Of a stretch of 12,787 nucleotides of DNA, positions 1-7,428 are shown in pieces (position 1 is the first letter of the stretch; each line of letters begins with the position of its first letter). The DNA comes from Haplosporangium gracile. Lineage: Eukaryota > Mortierellomycota > Mortierellomycetes > Mortierellales > Mortierellaceae. The position numbers were made by a program, and so were the translations under genes. Location of the stretch: the NCBI GenBank assembly GCA_015499985.1, contig JAAAUF010000463.1:1-12787 (forward strand), written 5' to 3'. Under the pieces are notes generated by a model. The model was not told where the DNA came from, did no database searches, and saw only the letters and a program-made list of their open reading frames with translations.

Positions 1-62
1 ACGTCATTGACTACTTTACAACATCATTGTCGTCTTGCTCATCCTCTTCATTTCGTTCTTTT

Positions 63-155
63 TTCCTTACCTCCCTCATTTCTTCATTCCTCTTTCCTTA
101 CCTCCTTCTTTCCCTCATTACTCCTTCCTTACCTCCTTCTTTTCCTCATTCCTCC
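63..155. repeat. 31-bp-period pyrimidine-rich imperfect tandem repeat
   Basis: The 12-mer ttccttacctcc occurs at 63, 94 and 125, giving a period of exactly 31 bp with diverged filler of the type ctttccctcatt between copies. The plus strand is almost pure C/T. It lies about 80 bp upstream of the chosen start of the LRR gene, where fungal promoters and 5' leaders are often pyrimidine-rich. The reading frame of the LRR gene happens to stay open through it, but the resulting Ser/Phe/Pro/Leu-rich peptide is a by-product of base composition and is not taken as coding. Confidence 0.7.
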
Positions 156-232
156 TTCGATACCGCACCTTGCTGTGGCTCATTAACACTCTATTCGCCA
201 TCATCCCCGGCAAGGTCGCATACTTCGGCCTT

Positions 233-1054
233 ATGACTAAGATGTTCCGGACACATCCCCTCGATCTACATGAGATTCGTTCAATCATTGCCAGCAGTCT
301 TGGTCTAAAAGACCTCGCCTCATGTGCGCGTGTGAGTCAAGATTGGAACGAATCATTCACACCGCCACTCTACAAGACCGTTGTGCTGTCGGAACATGGC
401 CCCAGCATGGAATCTCTCGAGAGAAACAAGCACGCTATAAAAAAACTATCGATTCTGAGTTCTGCCTATAAGAAGCAATCATCGACAACTGCACAAGACA
501 AAGTAATTTTTAGTGTCATGGCTAACTCGACTCTGACTATTTTGTACTGGGGGAACAACTCGATCGGATCCAACGGAGCTCAGGCGCTGTCCGAGGCACT
601 CAAGGCCAACTCGACTCTGACCACTTTGTACTTGGCCGACAACTCGATCGGAGACAACGGAGTTCAGGTGCTGTCTGAGGCACTCAAGGCCAACTCGACT
701 CTGACCAGTTTGAACTTGTGGGGCAACTCGGTCGGAGACAACGGAGCTCAGGCACTGTCTGAGGCGCTCAAGACCAGCTCGACTCTGATCACTTTGAGCT
801 TGTGGGGCAACTCGATCGGAGACAACGGGGCTCAGGCACTATCAGAGGCGCTCAAGACCAACTCGACTCTGACCACTTTGTACTTGGGCAACAACTCGAT
901 CGGAGACAACGGGGCTCAGGCGCTGTCTGAGGCGCTCAAGACCAACTCGACTCTGACCACTTTGGACTTGACCAGCAACTCGATCGGAGACAACGGAGCT
1001 CAGGCGCTCTTTGAAGCACTCAAGACCAACTCGACTGTGGACGTCGTATTTTAG
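233..1054 (+). CDS. F-box-like protein with RI/NLRC3-type leucine-rich repeats
   Basis: A 273-residue protein, intronless as seen. Residues about 9-45 form an F-box-like helical domain (LDLHEIRSIIASSL, then CARVSQDWNESF), the usual head of LRR proteins in Mortierellaceae. Residues 98-265 are six 28-residue ribonuclease-inhibitor-type repeats of the form NSTLxxLxLxxNSIGDNGAQ followed by ALSEALK, and a seventh stops after three residues. Such proteins fold as a horseshoe and bind partners on the concave face. If the head is a true F-box, the product could be an SCF ubiquitin-ligase substrate receptor; this is inferred. I chose the ATG at 233 (a second lies at 242) because the F-box begins just after it. 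An upstream in-frame start at 35 would add only low-complexity residues from the pyrimidine repeat. The protein is short for the family, and the abrupt end inside a repeat suggests 3' truncation. A 5' exon outside the window is possible. Confidence 0.83.
   Translation: MTKMFRTHPLDLHEIRSIIASSLGLKDLASCARVSQDWNESFTPPLYKTVVLSEHGPSMESLERNKHAIKKLSILSSAYKKQSSTTAQDKVIFSVMANSTLTILYWGNNSIGSNGAQALSEALKANSTLTTLYLADNSIGDNGVQVLSEALKANSTLTSLNLWGNSVGDNGAQALSEALKTSSTLITLSLWGNSIGDNGAQALSEALKTNSTLTTLYLGNNSIGDNGAQALSEALKTNSTLTTLDLTSNSIGDNGAQALFEALKTNSTVDVVF
524..1054 (+). repeat. 84-bp coding tandem repeat (LRR units), six full copies plus one partial
   Basis: Units start at 524, 608, 692, 776, 860, 944 and 1028, each opening with aactcgactctga (agctcgactctga in the fourth; diverged after aactcgact in the last). 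The 3' two thirds of each unit, from aactcgatcgga to gcgctcaagacc, is almost identical between copies. Most changes fall in codons 5-6, 8 and 10-11 of the unit. In frame this is one 28-residue LRR per unit. Confidence 0.95.
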
Positions 1055-1094
1055 TTACTATCTATGTCTTATTAAGGGTGATGAAGAGAGAGGG

Positions 1095-1125
1095 TATATA
1101 TCGGTGCTCGTAGCACTAATATATA
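1095..1125 (+). other. Hairpin in the presumed 3' UTR of the LRR gene
   Basis: The left arm tatatatcggtgct (1095-1108), the loop cgt and the right arm agcactaatatata (1112-1125) form a 14-position stem with 12 Watson-Crick pairs, one G-U and one mismatch. It starts 41 nt after the stop codon. It may be an mRNA 3'-end or stability structure, or chance in AT-rich DNA; no family is recognised. Confidence 0.5.
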
Positions 1126-1179
1126 TTTTACAGTGATATCAGTAAAGACCTCCCACTTTCGTTCTTACTGACTCCTACC

Positions 1180-1549
1180 TACATACTTCCGTCTCATTTT
1201 CTAGCATAATTGACTTTAGTAAACCCATAGCATATTGTGCCTTTCAACTAAAATGAGTTAAAAAATTAACTGCTAATTCAGTTGTGGGCGGGGTTTGCAT
1301 AGTTTTGGAACAAAAACGTAGCTGGCTAATCGGGGTTCAGCGGCCGAAATAAAATATTCCATTTGAAATGCGCGCAATTCATTTATGCGAAAAGCGTATC
1401 GGAACAGTTTTCCTACCCAACTGTACGCAAAAAAAAATTCGCTGTAGTCCAAAGGAACACTGCTCTTTCTATTTGAAATCAAGATATTCCATTTTGCTTT
1501 TAAATGGCCGTCCATGACAGCAAACACTGTTTTCTTTATTCATTGTATT
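1180..1549. other. Gene-free AT-rich stretch, possible mobile-element remnant
   Basis: This lies between the 3' ends of the convergent LRR gene and membrane-protein gene A. It is AT-rich, with A- and T-runs, unlike the flanking genes, and has words repeated in direct orientation (atattccattt near 1350 and 1485; atttgaaat near 1360 and 1470). A short inverted pair, aactg/cagtt, flanks 6 bp near 1268-1283. A minus-strand frame at 1273-1527 codes for 84 residues without low-complexity bias (it ends with KPRPQLN), but I recognise no domain and see no promoter, intron signal or clear terminal inverted repeats. It could be the end of a transposon or MITE, a decayed gene, or plain 3' flank. Confidence 0.3.
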
Positions 1550-1960
1550 TTAGTGAGAAGACGACAGGTCAACGACATGGGCGGAGTGAGTGTCGTCGTC
1601 CAAGGAGGGCTTCTTCTCACTACCAGAAATACCGCCCGCATCACGACTGTCTTCAACCCTCTCCTTGTACTCAAACCCTCCATTATGCTGCTGCTGTCGA
1701 TCGTGGCAGGTATCCAGTCCTGAATGAACAGCATAAAGGTTCCAGAGAAGCGCCAAGGCAAAGGCCAGACTGCTCGCATAGCAGAATGCAACCTCCCACA
1801 CAAACAGGTTTTGCTGGAGGTTCGAAGTCTTCAAATCCTCCCATGGTGGGATCGAATACTTCACAATCAAGATATAGGCTAGCCATTTTATCAGGTGGAC
1901 GAAAACAAGGTAGTGGATCTTCTTGATGGTAAACAACCTACTCCTCCTTCCACTACTGCC

Positions 1961-2012
1961 GTCGTCGTCGTCGTCGTTGTTGTTGTTGTTGTTGTTATTG
2001 TTGTTGTTGTTG
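1961..2012 (-). repeat. Trinucleotide repeat coding for poly-Asn/poly-Asp in gene A
   Basis: On the plus strand this is (gtc)n running into (gtt)n with one interruption. In the frame of gene A on the minus strand it reads as about twelve Asn followed by about five Asp codons. It sits in the loop between two predicted membrane helices and is a likely site of length variation. Confidence 0.85.
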
Positions 2013-2460
2013 GGCCACATGCGGATCCAGGCATGAATGACAGTCTTAGTAGGGAGTTTAGACCAAGTGGTGGCAGAGAGGTAGGCTGTCGCCATCGCAA
2101 AAAGAGCTACAGGATTCGGCCATCCCCGGATGGTGTAACTGTAGACCCAGCGCCATAGAAGTGCGCAGTAATCTTTGTACTCCTTGTAGTCGTCCTCGAT
2201 CGTAAAGTCATTAAACGTGTATGTGAAGAGGTGCAGTTGTAGCCCCAGAACTTTGATGCGATGACTACACAAGTGTTGAGGACGAGGGAACCGGTGACGA
2301 GGGCGTATAAGCATTTTGTCTTTGTGGTCATAAGGGTAGTAGTAGCGTCGTTGGTTTGTTGTTCAGTATCATCGCCAGGCTTGTCGTCGTCCTTAGAGTC
2401 CAGGGACCTGCGGGCAGCAAGGAAGGCGGACAACTTGGAGTCAGAGATCCAGGAGGATAA

Positions 2461-2500
2461 GTAAACGCGCAAGGGGATCAGTAAACGCGCAAGGGGATCA
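2461..2500. repeat. Exact 20-bp tandem duplication inside gene A exon 3
   Basis: The unit gtaaacgcgcaaggggatca is present twice without a spacer (2461-2480 and 2481-2500). Because 20 is not a multiple of three, the gene A frame meets TGA at 2480-2478 as soon as it crosses the junction. With a single copy the frame reads from VIPLRVY straight into LSSWISDSKL. The perfect identity of the copies points to a recent event or an assembly artefact. Confidence 0.95.
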
Positions 2501-2745
2501 CCTTGTCTCCGATCAGAGCTTGAAGATGGAGTTTGTAGACCGTGTCCATGGCCAGAAAGAGGTATAAGTCCAAAACGAATTCGAGGTCATATCGCTCAGA
2601 TTGAGGTGACATCAACTAATTTTCGAAAAAAATGAAAACAAACAAAGGGCAGTTAGCTTCTTGGACGCAACCTCTGCGCAGAGAGACAACGTGCAGGGAG
2701 TGTAAGGAACGCGTCTTTGTTGTCTGAGTTCTGTACCCGTAACCC

Positions 2746-2770
2746 TAGAAATAGAAATAGAAATAGAAAC
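2746..2770. repeat. (TAGAAA)n microsatellite at the intron 1 acceptor of gene A
   Basis: About four copies of the hexamer tagaaa. On the coding (minus) strand this is a TTTCTA pyrimidine tract ending in the TTTCTAG that I use as the 3' splice site of intron 1. Confidence 0.75.
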
Positions 2771-3067
2771 AGAATTAAAAAATAAATATAAATGTGTGGT
2801 CAATCAATCAATCCACTCAAACGCGAAAAAGGTATCTCGTGTTAACCTACAGATGAAATAATAAGCGAGCCATCGGCCATGCTCTTTGAGGTTCAGATAA
2901 GACCCAAGAACGACAGGGAGGATGATAAGAGGGAGGGTAATGACGGCCCACTGGGTCCAAGTCTTGTCGGACAAGATTTCCATATGAAGCATAAGCATCA
3001 GAACTCCTGTAAGAGACCGCGACAGAGTTCTGACCCATTTGGGAACGGGCTTTGAGGAGAGGGCCAT

Positions 3068-3667
3068 GTGGAGGGGAATGGGGAATGGAGGTGGGTTGAC
3101 CACAGCGAATGAACACTTGAGAGAGCAAGCGAGTGGGAAAGTGGCAAAAGGGGGGAAGGGGAGGAAGGAAGAGTCAAAGGGCTGGTACAAATCAAACACC
3201 ATAAACCTCCCGGACCTAACCTTCCTTTTATATGGAAAGAAGGCATGCATGAGGCTGGGGAATACTGTGACGGTACGGGTTTATATTTAATTTATCCCCT
3301 TTTTTATTCAATGAAAATAAACATCAGACTACACCCAAACTAATCAATACGCGGAGTGGGAATCTTGAGCGAGCAGTCAACAGGAGCAAGAGAAATGGCG
3401 TTGTCTGCATTGGTGCCATGGACCATTTTTTTTTAGTGCTCACAGAAAATGAAATACTCGACTTCAGTTCAATCCCCTATTTATGCTACAGCCCAACCAT
3501 ATCTCTGCTGTTGCTGTTGTTGCTGTTGTTGTTGTTGCTGACGATGAAATAGACCTCGAGAGCACTTCTTGCCTTCTCAGTTCTTACTCATGATTTTTTT
3601 CTTATCCGCAACCACAAGCTCACAGACCGCGCTCTCATTGTTTCTGTTGATGTTGTTGCTGTTGTTG
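3068..3667. other. Intergenic region between membrane-protein genes A and B
   Basis: This 600-bp stretch holds the presumed promoter of gene A (pyrimidine-rich on the minus strand just upstream of its ATG, 3068-3200) and the 3' flank of gene B. Two imperfect CAA/CAG-type trinucleotide runs lie at about 3503-3541 and 3643-3669. They could be 3' UTR, or the former Asn/Ser-rich tail of gene B in another frame. I see no convincing gene of its own here. Confidence 0.45.
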
Positions 3668-5093
3668 CTACCGAGGATCGAGGACAGAGACGACAACTGC
3701 GGGGGGCGACACGACAACTCCGCCATAGCACAAAGGCCGTTCCTGCTGACAGACCGGATAAAGATGCCACAGAAGAAACAATGCAAGACCAATGATGGCA
3801 AAATCGTCAAACAGTATACTCCAGGCAGTGTGTGTCATCAAACATGTTTGTGTATTTAGTGTTATCGGTAAGGAAATACATGATACCATTCAAGAGTATC
3901 GCATAAACGAGCATGTAAATATACGATGAAGGGAAAAAGGAACGCGTCTGGTGAGGTAATCTTAAAACTCTCGCATTTGGCATTATACATGCGTGCATGA
4001 ATTGATAGCGACTCGAAGGAAACATCGCTTACATTGCCAAGGGTGTTGTAGACGACCTTACCGGCTCAGGAAAGTGTTTCCTAAGGAACAGGGCCCAAAT
4101 CAACGAGACAATGAAAGCGGTCGTGTCGTTGAGCGGGTAGGCAATGTACTTCCCAAGGCTTGGAGGCTTGTACACGACTTGTCCTTTGTAGAGTGCCAGA
4201 GGTAACGGGTTCTCGTATGTCTCCAAGAACGAGTAGTAGCGATTGGTAATGGCAGTCAGGAACAGGAGTATTGCAAGTACCTGAAATGGTAGGTCTTGGA
4301 TCCAGACAAAGCTGTCCAAGTTTGCTGATCTGCTGCTGCTATGGTTATTATTTCTTTTATTGTCGGTCCGTGAGTAGGGGTGGTGTTCTTGGCCTCGCTA
4401 TCCGAGGTAATGAAAAAAAAAATTTCGTCTCTATGGTCAGGATTGTTGCTACCTCTATTCGAAGACACGGTACTGCTCGAAGAAGCGGATACGTCGTAAC
4501 AAGACAAAATATCGGTTGTCGAAACAGAATTATCCTGTGCTGCTGCTGTCGTCGTGGTTGCGGCTGTGCTGTCGAGTTTGACAGGTGCAAAGGTGGCAAC
4601 GAGGCGATTGTGTGTCGACCGGTCGCTTAGGTCGATGAGCGTGTTGATGTAGGCATACAAGCGAATAGCTAGGACCAGATGGCAGCACTTGGGGGTATAT
4701 TGACTAATCGATGTCTTGGAAGTAGGGGAAGTACGTTTTATGAGTTGTCGATAAATCTGTTGTCGATTGTGTTGTGCATGAACGATGAAGAAAAGGGTGC
4801 TTGCTCCTCACCCAGAATACTAACCAGTTAGAAAGAGATTACAGCAAAAATTGTACAAATTAGTACTGCACTATATGCATGGTATGCTTCCCTCCACACA
4901 ACGAACAATCCAAGGAATAGCAAGCGCCAGAAGCGTAATGAACACATACGGTAAGAGAGAAAAATGAGAAAGGACTTTGCTTGATTGATTTTGAGATGCG
5001 TTACAGTAGGAAAGGATGGATCCTGCCGCATAGATGTTGGGAAGCACTATAGAGACAACCCAAACTCCGAATCGAAGGCAAGGACTGCAGCAT
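3668..5093 (-). pseudogene. Gene B: apparent tandem paralogue of gene A, multi-pass membrane protein, frame broken
   Basis: The pieces in order repeat the layout of gene A. 5093-4828 has three hydrophobic segments spread over different frames (VWVVSIVLPNIYAAGSIL; YVFITLLALAIPWIV; AVLICTIFAVIS). 4807 to about 4330 holds LVLAIRLYAYINTLIDL, matching VLDLYLFLAMDTVYKL in A, and a long Ser/Thr-rich loop. 4319-4062 holds FQVLAILLFLTAI and FIVSLIWALFL. A phase-0 intron with GTAAGG donor and CCAG acceptor spans 4061-3948. 3947-3668 holds YIYMLVYAILLNGIMYFL and IIGLALFLLWHLYPV, matching LAFALALLWNLYAV in A. The frame changes near 5070, 4900 and 4330-4450, and at an (AC)n run near 3831-3838. Some may be unrecognised introns; a GTGTCT...GGATAG intron could explain the one near 4400. 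The 5' end is the least certain part. No known family is recognised; homology to A is my by-eye judgement. Confidence 0.45.
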
Positions 5094-5500
5094 CGTTGGA
5101 AGTCCTCGGTCGAAATTGCATTGTGGCTCTGATGAGTGAAGCAGTACAAGTGGTGACAAGTAATTGATGAAAGAAGTTTCGTGCTGTGAAAGATTACTGA
5201 TGAAGAAGATGGGTGATGGAGATGAAGGAGGAGAATGAATGGAATGAACAAGGAAGGAGAAGAATGAATGGAATGAACAAGGAAGGAGCGAAGGAGGAAG
5301 AGGTCTTTCTCCCCCTGGAAATTTTAAATAATTAGAGCAGATCACCAGCAATCGGCATCACCGTGCCCTGGAGAATAAGGGTCAAACCGCACAATTTGCT
5401 TTCTTCGTAATAGCTGAAAAAAAAAAAAATACCGAGGATTCTCTTCCACAAAACAACGCACATAACACATACACCTCAATCAGCCTCATCTGAATTTATT
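5094..5500. other. Intergenic region: gene B upstream side and F-box gene 3' flank
   Basis: About 400 bp with no supported gene. The part next to gene B is purine-rich on the plus strand, so pyrimidine-rich on the coding strand of B, as expected for a fungal promoter or leader. It contains the 29-bp-period repeat listed separately. A 13-base A run lies near 5417-5429. The distal part is presumably the 3' flank of the F-box gene that ends at 5501. Confidence 0.5.
5233..5288. repeat. Two-copy tandem repeat, 27 bp identical, period 29
   Basis: A 27-bp unit beginning gaatgaatggaatgaacaag and ending gaaggag occurs at 5233-5259 and again at 5262-5288, separated by 2 bp. It lies in the purine-rich upstream region of gene B. 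On the other strand it resembles in composition, though not exactly in sequence, the 31-bp pyrimidine repeat before the LRR gene. Confidence 0.9.
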
Positions 5501-7040
5501 TTAATGCAGTTGTAAGGTCACCTCAGAAGGGTCCCTAGGCAAATAGCAGATGTGCACCTGGGCATCTGGTCGAGTGTTGGCAACGAAAGCTTCCAGTTTT
5601 CGAAGCGCGGTATCGCTAGTGTTCCTCTGTTCCTTTGTCTCGATAGAAAGAAAATCTAATTTCGGCCAAGCCGGCAACTTGCGAGACCCATACCGTTCTC
5701 CCATCCATTCGAATAGGCCTTCACGCGGTCCGACGCTGTTCAAATCAACCCCGACTCTCTGACCATCCTCAATGGTCTTGGTCCAGTGAGCTCTGATTGA
5801 TGTCGCAGTTTCTGGCAGAAAAGTGGGTAGTTGATGTAGACAATTGTCCAAGGGGTTGTGCGAAGCCAGAAGAGGGCTTGTTCATCCAATTCATAGCCGG
5901 AGCCTGTGGTGATCTTGACGCGTTCCAATTCTTGAAGTCGAGTCAACAGACAGAGTCCGCCCTTGAATGACAAGTCCACCATTGTTCTCCTCAAATGCAG
6001 TCCCTGGAGCTGAGGGCACTGCCTGTTCAAGAACCCAAACATGATTAACGCGTTGTATGAGGAGTTTGTATCCCCTGAATGGCCACCGACCGTCATGTGT
6101 AAAGTCCGGAGTCCTCGACAAGCCCAGATATATTGGTCATTAGGACCTTCTGTCATGGCGGCTTGATGTCGAAAGCGTGAGGGGTTCCAGCGGGCATGTA
6201 TTTGCCCGCAAACATCATTCACGTCCATGTCCTCATGATAATACTCCATGCTGGGTGCTCTGAGATGGATCAAGTGTGTAAACGTACAGAGGATGTCGCG
6301 CAGGGTTGACAAGCGTGTAGATTGGTGAACTTGGATCGTCAACAGGTTCAGTGTCGTGACTCGATTTGCAACAACCGTCCTCAATCCTGCCAACAAAACT
6401 TGTCCTGCATCTCGATTCGAGAAACTGTACTCTTCAAAGTTCGGAAAGTGTTCTAGGATCAAGGTGACCTCCCAATCGGTGAGTGCCTTGTCGTGAGCAG
6501 AGAAATAGAGCTTCTTGGGGATGGGATAGTGTGTGCCGATCAGGTCGATGATGGGTTGTTGGTCTCCAAGTTGAATGAATCTGTGGTTTGCTCGATTGAA
6601 GGGGAAGATGTTGATGAGTATGAGCTCGGAGAGTCGAGGAGAGGTTTCGAGAAAGACCTTCAGAGCGGGATGGTGACCATCATCTTGTATAGGATACAGA
6701 TCCGGAGTTGAGTCATTGGTACTTGGACCTCGTTGGCGAGGGCATCTTCATAACTTGGATCCATTTGGGAAGACAGATTATCGTGGACGTATCGGGTGGC
6801 CCAGGTGGGTGCGAGGCTCTTGCAGATAGAGTGCCATTGCTTGCAGACGAACTGAACGGCAATCTGGCGGTCCTTTAAACTGAGAAAGGCGAGGATGTGT
6901 TCGAGAATCTCAGAGATACTGAGGACGAGTTGTGAAAAGGGGCACTGGTGTGGTATTGTTATTTCATTAGGGCGTAGTTACTGTTGCCGCTTCAAGGATA
7001 GCTCAGAGTATTTGAGGAATGCTGTTTGTGTTCCAGCCAT
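5501..7040 (-). pseudogene. F-box protein with leucine-rich C-terminal part, frame broken
   Basis: The open stretch 6977-6663 encodes a clear F-box (ISEILEHILAFLSLKDRQIA, then QFVCKQWHSICKSL). 6720-5740 continues in a second frame with LRR-like pieces (SPRLSELILINIF; LRTLHMTVGG; CPQLQGLHLRRTMV; LTRLQELERVKITTG). 5810-5501 continues in a third frame to a natural-looking end. Together this gives about 490 residues, the usual size of such F-box proteins in Mortierellaceae, which probably act as SCF substrate receptors. The breaks fit one C missing near 6716-6721 and one A missing near 5809-5811. Upstream, an ATG at 7040 (MAGTQTAFLKYSELSLKRQQ) is in frame with the F-box but separated from it by one TAA at 6980-6978, so the true start is unclear; a mutated intron there is possible. 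It is either a recent pseudogene or an intact gene with consensus indels. Confidence 0.65.
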
Positions 7041-7428
7041 GTGTTTATGAGAAAGAAGGGGGGATGAATGAGGATGTCAAAGGTGGATGCGAGAAGGATG
7101 ATAATGTCCATGCCACTGTGAGGTTCTTGCTGGGGATGAAGAGGTGGTCGAGGGAGAAAGGAGAACGACAGTTGAAGAAGAGAAAGGGAAGAGAAAAGAC
7201 ACTTTCATCAACTGAACGTCCCATAGCAATTGCAAAATTAAAAGCCATCAAGGGGCACGGTTGTTGTCAACCCTTGATCTAACTTGGTACACGAGTAATG
7301 GCCAATCGTCCAGCTCAAACCTCTTTCCTGTCCCATTTTCTGCCCGATAATTCAGCAGAGCGACCCACATCCATATTCGACAGTGGACGATGGCAAATCA
7401 TATCATCATCAAAAATAGCGACCATGTT
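7041..7428. other. Intergenic region between F-box gene and MTRFR-like gene
   Basis: About 390 bp. It should hold the promoter of the F-box gene (7041 upward) and the 3' UTR of the MTRFR-like gene ending at 7429. The plus strand is purine-rich at about 7050-7200. An 87-codon plus-strand frame across it has biased, charged composition and no domain, so it is not called. Confidence 0.5.

Larger units (their letters stand above)
1550..3067 (-). pseudogene. Gene A: unrecognised multi-pass membrane protein, three exons, frame broken
   Basis: The model runs from the ATG at 3067 (MALSSKPVPKW). Exon 1 is 3067-2847, intron 1 2846-2745 (acceptor tract of TTTCTA repeats), exon 2 2744-2672, intron 2 2671-2616 (branch-like CTAAC), and exon 3 2615-1550. 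Splice phases agree (2, then 0). Exon 3 then meets a TGA at 2480-2478 caused by an exact 20-bp tandem duplication (2461-2500). Ignoring one copy restores the frame. A second break near 2243-2246 fits one G lost from a G-run. The ideal product is about 445 residues with seven or eight hydrophobic helices: two or three in exon 1, one around EFVLDLYLFLAMDTV, one at CLYALVTGSLVLNTC, one at VALFAMATAYLSA, and two near the C-terminus (IHYLVFVHLIKWLAYIL; SSLAFALALLWNLYAV). An Asn/Asp run lies in a loop and the tail is acidic. I recognise no family or function. Gene B next to it has the same layout. The start, the exon 1 donor and the small exon 2 are inferred. Assembly error or an unusual intron could replace the pseudogene reading. 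Confidence 0.55.

Noticed and set aside
35..232. N-terminal extension of the LRR frame to an upstream ATG
   Set aside because: The extra 66 residues come entirely from the pyrimidine-rich repeat and lack any domain; the F-box-like domain starts right after the ATG at 233.
1504..1926. 140-residue plus-strand frame
   Set aside because: It is antisense to the C-terminal half of gene A, has no domain, and is explained by the composition of that strand.
1895..2158. Plus-strand frame with a poly-Val run
   Set aside because: It reads the GTC/GTT trinucleotide repeat of gene A in antisense; the minus-strand poly-Asn/Asp reading sits in a coherent membrane protein.
2747..2850. Exon 1 of gene A as an independent 87-residue gene ending at 2804
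   Set aside because: It is possible, but splice phases into exon 2 and exon 3 agree and gene B has the same helices in the same order, so one gene is the simpler model.
3492..3670. Possible CRISPR-like or satellite array in the CAA/CAG repeats
   Set aside because: The runs are simple trinucleotide microsatellites without spacers, in a eukaryotic genome.
7019..7282. 87-residue plus-strand Lys/Glu-rich frame
   Set aside because: It lies in a purine-rich promoter and 3' flank region, with no domain or splice support; the composition alone explains it.
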